A DNA stretch of 5,861 bases from Actinomycetota bacterium (lineage in GTDB: Bacteria; Actinomycetota; Actinomycetes; S36-B12): positions 1-5,861 of the forward strand of contig RGQW01000101.1 of assembly GCA_010029945.1 (NCBI GenBank), in the 5' to 3' direction. Below, in pieces: positions 4,850-5,861 of the stretch. The notes beneath the pieces were generated by a model that searched no databases, had not been told where the DNA came from, and saw only the letters and a list, made by a program, of their open reading frames with translations. Numbering within the stretch: position 1 is the stretch's first letter; each line of letters begins with the position of its first letter. The translations under genes were made by a program, and so were the position numbers.

Positions 4850-5686
4850 GTGCGGACGTTTCCGTTTTTCCCGCTGCCCAGGGCAGCCGCTCTCACCGCT
4901 GGTCTGGCTCTCGTGGTCTCCACAGTGATCACCGCCCCGGCGGCGCAGGCTGTCTCTCCCCAGGCACCCCCCGTCACGGACACGTGCTACGACTATCGGT
5001 CCTCGAACAGCGAGGACGAGACCGCAGTCGCGGTACCGGTTCCGTGCGAGGGCGAGCACTCCGCGCAAACCTTCTACACGCGGTCTCTGCCGGACGGCTT
5101 CGGGGTCCCGGCCAAGGCCGGTGCCAAGAAGCGCTTGAAGGTCGCGAAGCCGTGCACGACGGACGCGATGAACGCGTACCTAGGCCTGTCAGACACCACT
5201 ATTCCGTCGCGCTTCCAGATCGTCACCGTGTTCCCCACCGCTGGACAGTGGAACGCGGGCGAGAGATGGATGCGCTGCGACGTCGTCCTTCGTGGTGGCA
5301 AAGAGTTCACTCGCTTCTCCGGCAGCGCACCACAACTGGTCGCTTCGACGCCCCGCGAACAGTTCCACTTCTGCACCCCGTCGGTTCCGGGCAATAGGAC
5401 GAAAGCCGCCTACCCCTGCACCAAGCCGAAGAAGAACTGGATCATGGTCGCCGAACGGGACCTGGGAGCCATCGGCAAGAAGTTCCCGGGGACACGGTCC
5501 GTCGAACGTAAGGCAAAGCGAATCTGTCAACGTGTGGGCAACCGCTACACCGAGCGCACAAAGTTCTATCCGTGGTGGGCAATTTGGCCGACGGGCGCGG
5601 GCTGGAAGGAAGGCGATCGGACCGCTCAGTGCTTCGTGCCGTACGAGCAGTACATCGCGGTCACCACGACCGCAGCTGCTGCCTAG
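4850..5686 (+). CDS. Secreted protein with two Septum_form-like repeats
   Basis: Predicted exported protein of 278 residues. From the GTG start it has a short basic N-terminus, a hydrophobic stretch (about 12-28) and APAAQA ending at residue 34, a good signal peptidase I site. No lipobox cysteine or later membrane helix is seen, so it should be released or held in the wall. The mature part has eight cysteines in two sets of four: 46, 66, 102, 143 and 175, 190, 226, 261. The second-to-third spacing is 36 residues in both, and each half ends in WxxG[ED]RxxxC (134-143 and 252-261). The first half has VPCEGEHSAQTF (64-75), which resembles the PCxxPHxxE motif of the actinobacterial Septum_form domain; the second half is more divergent and lacks the histidine. 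Disulfides are likely, within each half. The gene is divergent from the parA-like gene and shares its control region. The family name does not prove a division role. Confidence 0.85.
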   Translation: MRTFPFFPLPRAAALTAGLALVVSTVITAPAAQAVSPQAPPVTDTCYDYRSSNSEDETAVAVPVPCEGEHSAQTFYTRSLPDGFGVPAKAGAKKRLKVAKPCTTDAMNAYLGLSDTTIPSRFQIVTVFPTAGQWNAGERWMRCDVVLRGGKEFTRFSGSAPQLVASTPREQFHFCTPSVPGNRTKAAYPCTKPKKNWIMVAERDLGAIGKKFPGTRSVERKAKRICQRVGNRYTERTKFYPWWAIWPTGAGWKEGDRTAQCFVPYEQYIAVTTTAAAA

Positions 5687-5861
5687 GAGTTCAATCCAGA
5701 AAAAACACCGACCGGGCATTCGTAAATCCTGATCGGAGTCTCGATGCCCGCGACATCACGCGGTAAACGAACGCACTGAGCATCCACGAAGCCGACGGCC
5801 TGTTCCGCAGAGGGCCATCTTTCAAGCCCTGGAGGCAAGACTGTGTAACCCGTGGCAACGC
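5687..5861. other. Right-edge noncoding stretch
   Basis: These 175 bp follow the secreted-protein gene. They hold an A-run (5700-5705) and the hairpin listed separately. Reading frames here lack the third-position G/C bias of the neighbouring genes. One minus-strand frame stays open from the edge to about 5690, but its product looks like low-information Arg/Ser-rich shadow sequence. A GGAGG near 5830 is followed by a GTG whose next codon is TAA, so no start is called. Confidence 0.5.
5713..5750 (+). terminator. Weak hairpin after the secreted-protein gene
   Basis: CGGGCAT (5713-5719) pairs perfectly with ATGCCCG (5744-5750) across a 24-nt loop, starting 27 nt after the stop codon. The loop is long and no T-run follows, so this is at best a weak or factor-assisted transcript end. 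Confidence 0.25.

Noticed and set aside
4516..5397. Open frame of 293 codons on the plus strand spanning parA, the control region and the secreted-protein gene
   Set aside because: It is antisense to parA and out of frame with the exported protein, and it crosses both promoters. Its length is explained by few stop codons in GC-rich DNA.
5687..5700. tRNA T-arm-like string GTTCAATCC just after the stop codon
   Set aside because: The sequence upstream is the coding end of the secreted protein, and no anticodon arm, acceptor pairing or D-arm can be drawn.

Overview
The window is high-GC DNA whose protein families and codon use point to an actinobacterium. A Micrococcales-type organism is the best guess, as an inference. 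Supporting signs are strong G/C bias at third codon positions, GTG starts, likely leaderless starts, a three-gene (split alpha) proton-translocating transhydrogenase and a secreted Septum_form-like protein. No mobile element, rRNA, tRNA or CRISPR array is visible.

Layout. Positions 1-239 look like the C-terminal end of a protein gene broken by two frameshifts. Then comes upp (uracil phosphoribosyltransferase, 292-930, +), which faces the transhydrogenase operon with only 12 bp between the stop codons. On the minus strand that operon runs pntAA (3670-2531), pntAB (2528-2214), pntB (2217-943), with a 2-nt gap and then an ATGA overlap, so it is translationally coupled. An intergenic stretch (3671-3935) holds a GC-rich hairpin that may end the parA transcript, plus two short palindromes. 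An orphan ParA-type ATPase gene (4709-3936, -) is divergent from a gene for an exported, cysteine-rich protein (4850-5686, +) made of two Septum_form-like repeats. The last 175 bp hold no convincing gene.

How the genes work together. Upp salvages uracil to UMP. PntAA (NAD(H) domain), PntAB (membrane segment) and PntB (membrane segment plus NADP(H) domain) normally form the proton-driven enzyme that reduces NADP+ with NADH. Here PntB is about 40 residues short: the last transmembrane helix of domain II, with its conserved glycines, is missing in frame, and the NADP(H) domain follows directly. This is the most surprising gene-level observation, because loss of one helix should put the NADP(H) domain on the wrong side of the membrane. 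It is either a real loss-of-function or rearranged allele, or a sequence or assembly artefact.

The most system-like locus is the divergent parA/secreted-protein pair. Its 140-bp shared control region carries three perfectly phased 11-bp direct repeats (TTGGTCC-type). The third overlaps the predicted -35 of the rightward promoter, and the parA promoter on the other side appears to give a leaderless mRNA. This suggests coordinated control of a cytoplasmic ParA/MinD-like ATPase and a cell-envelope protein. The functional link is inference.
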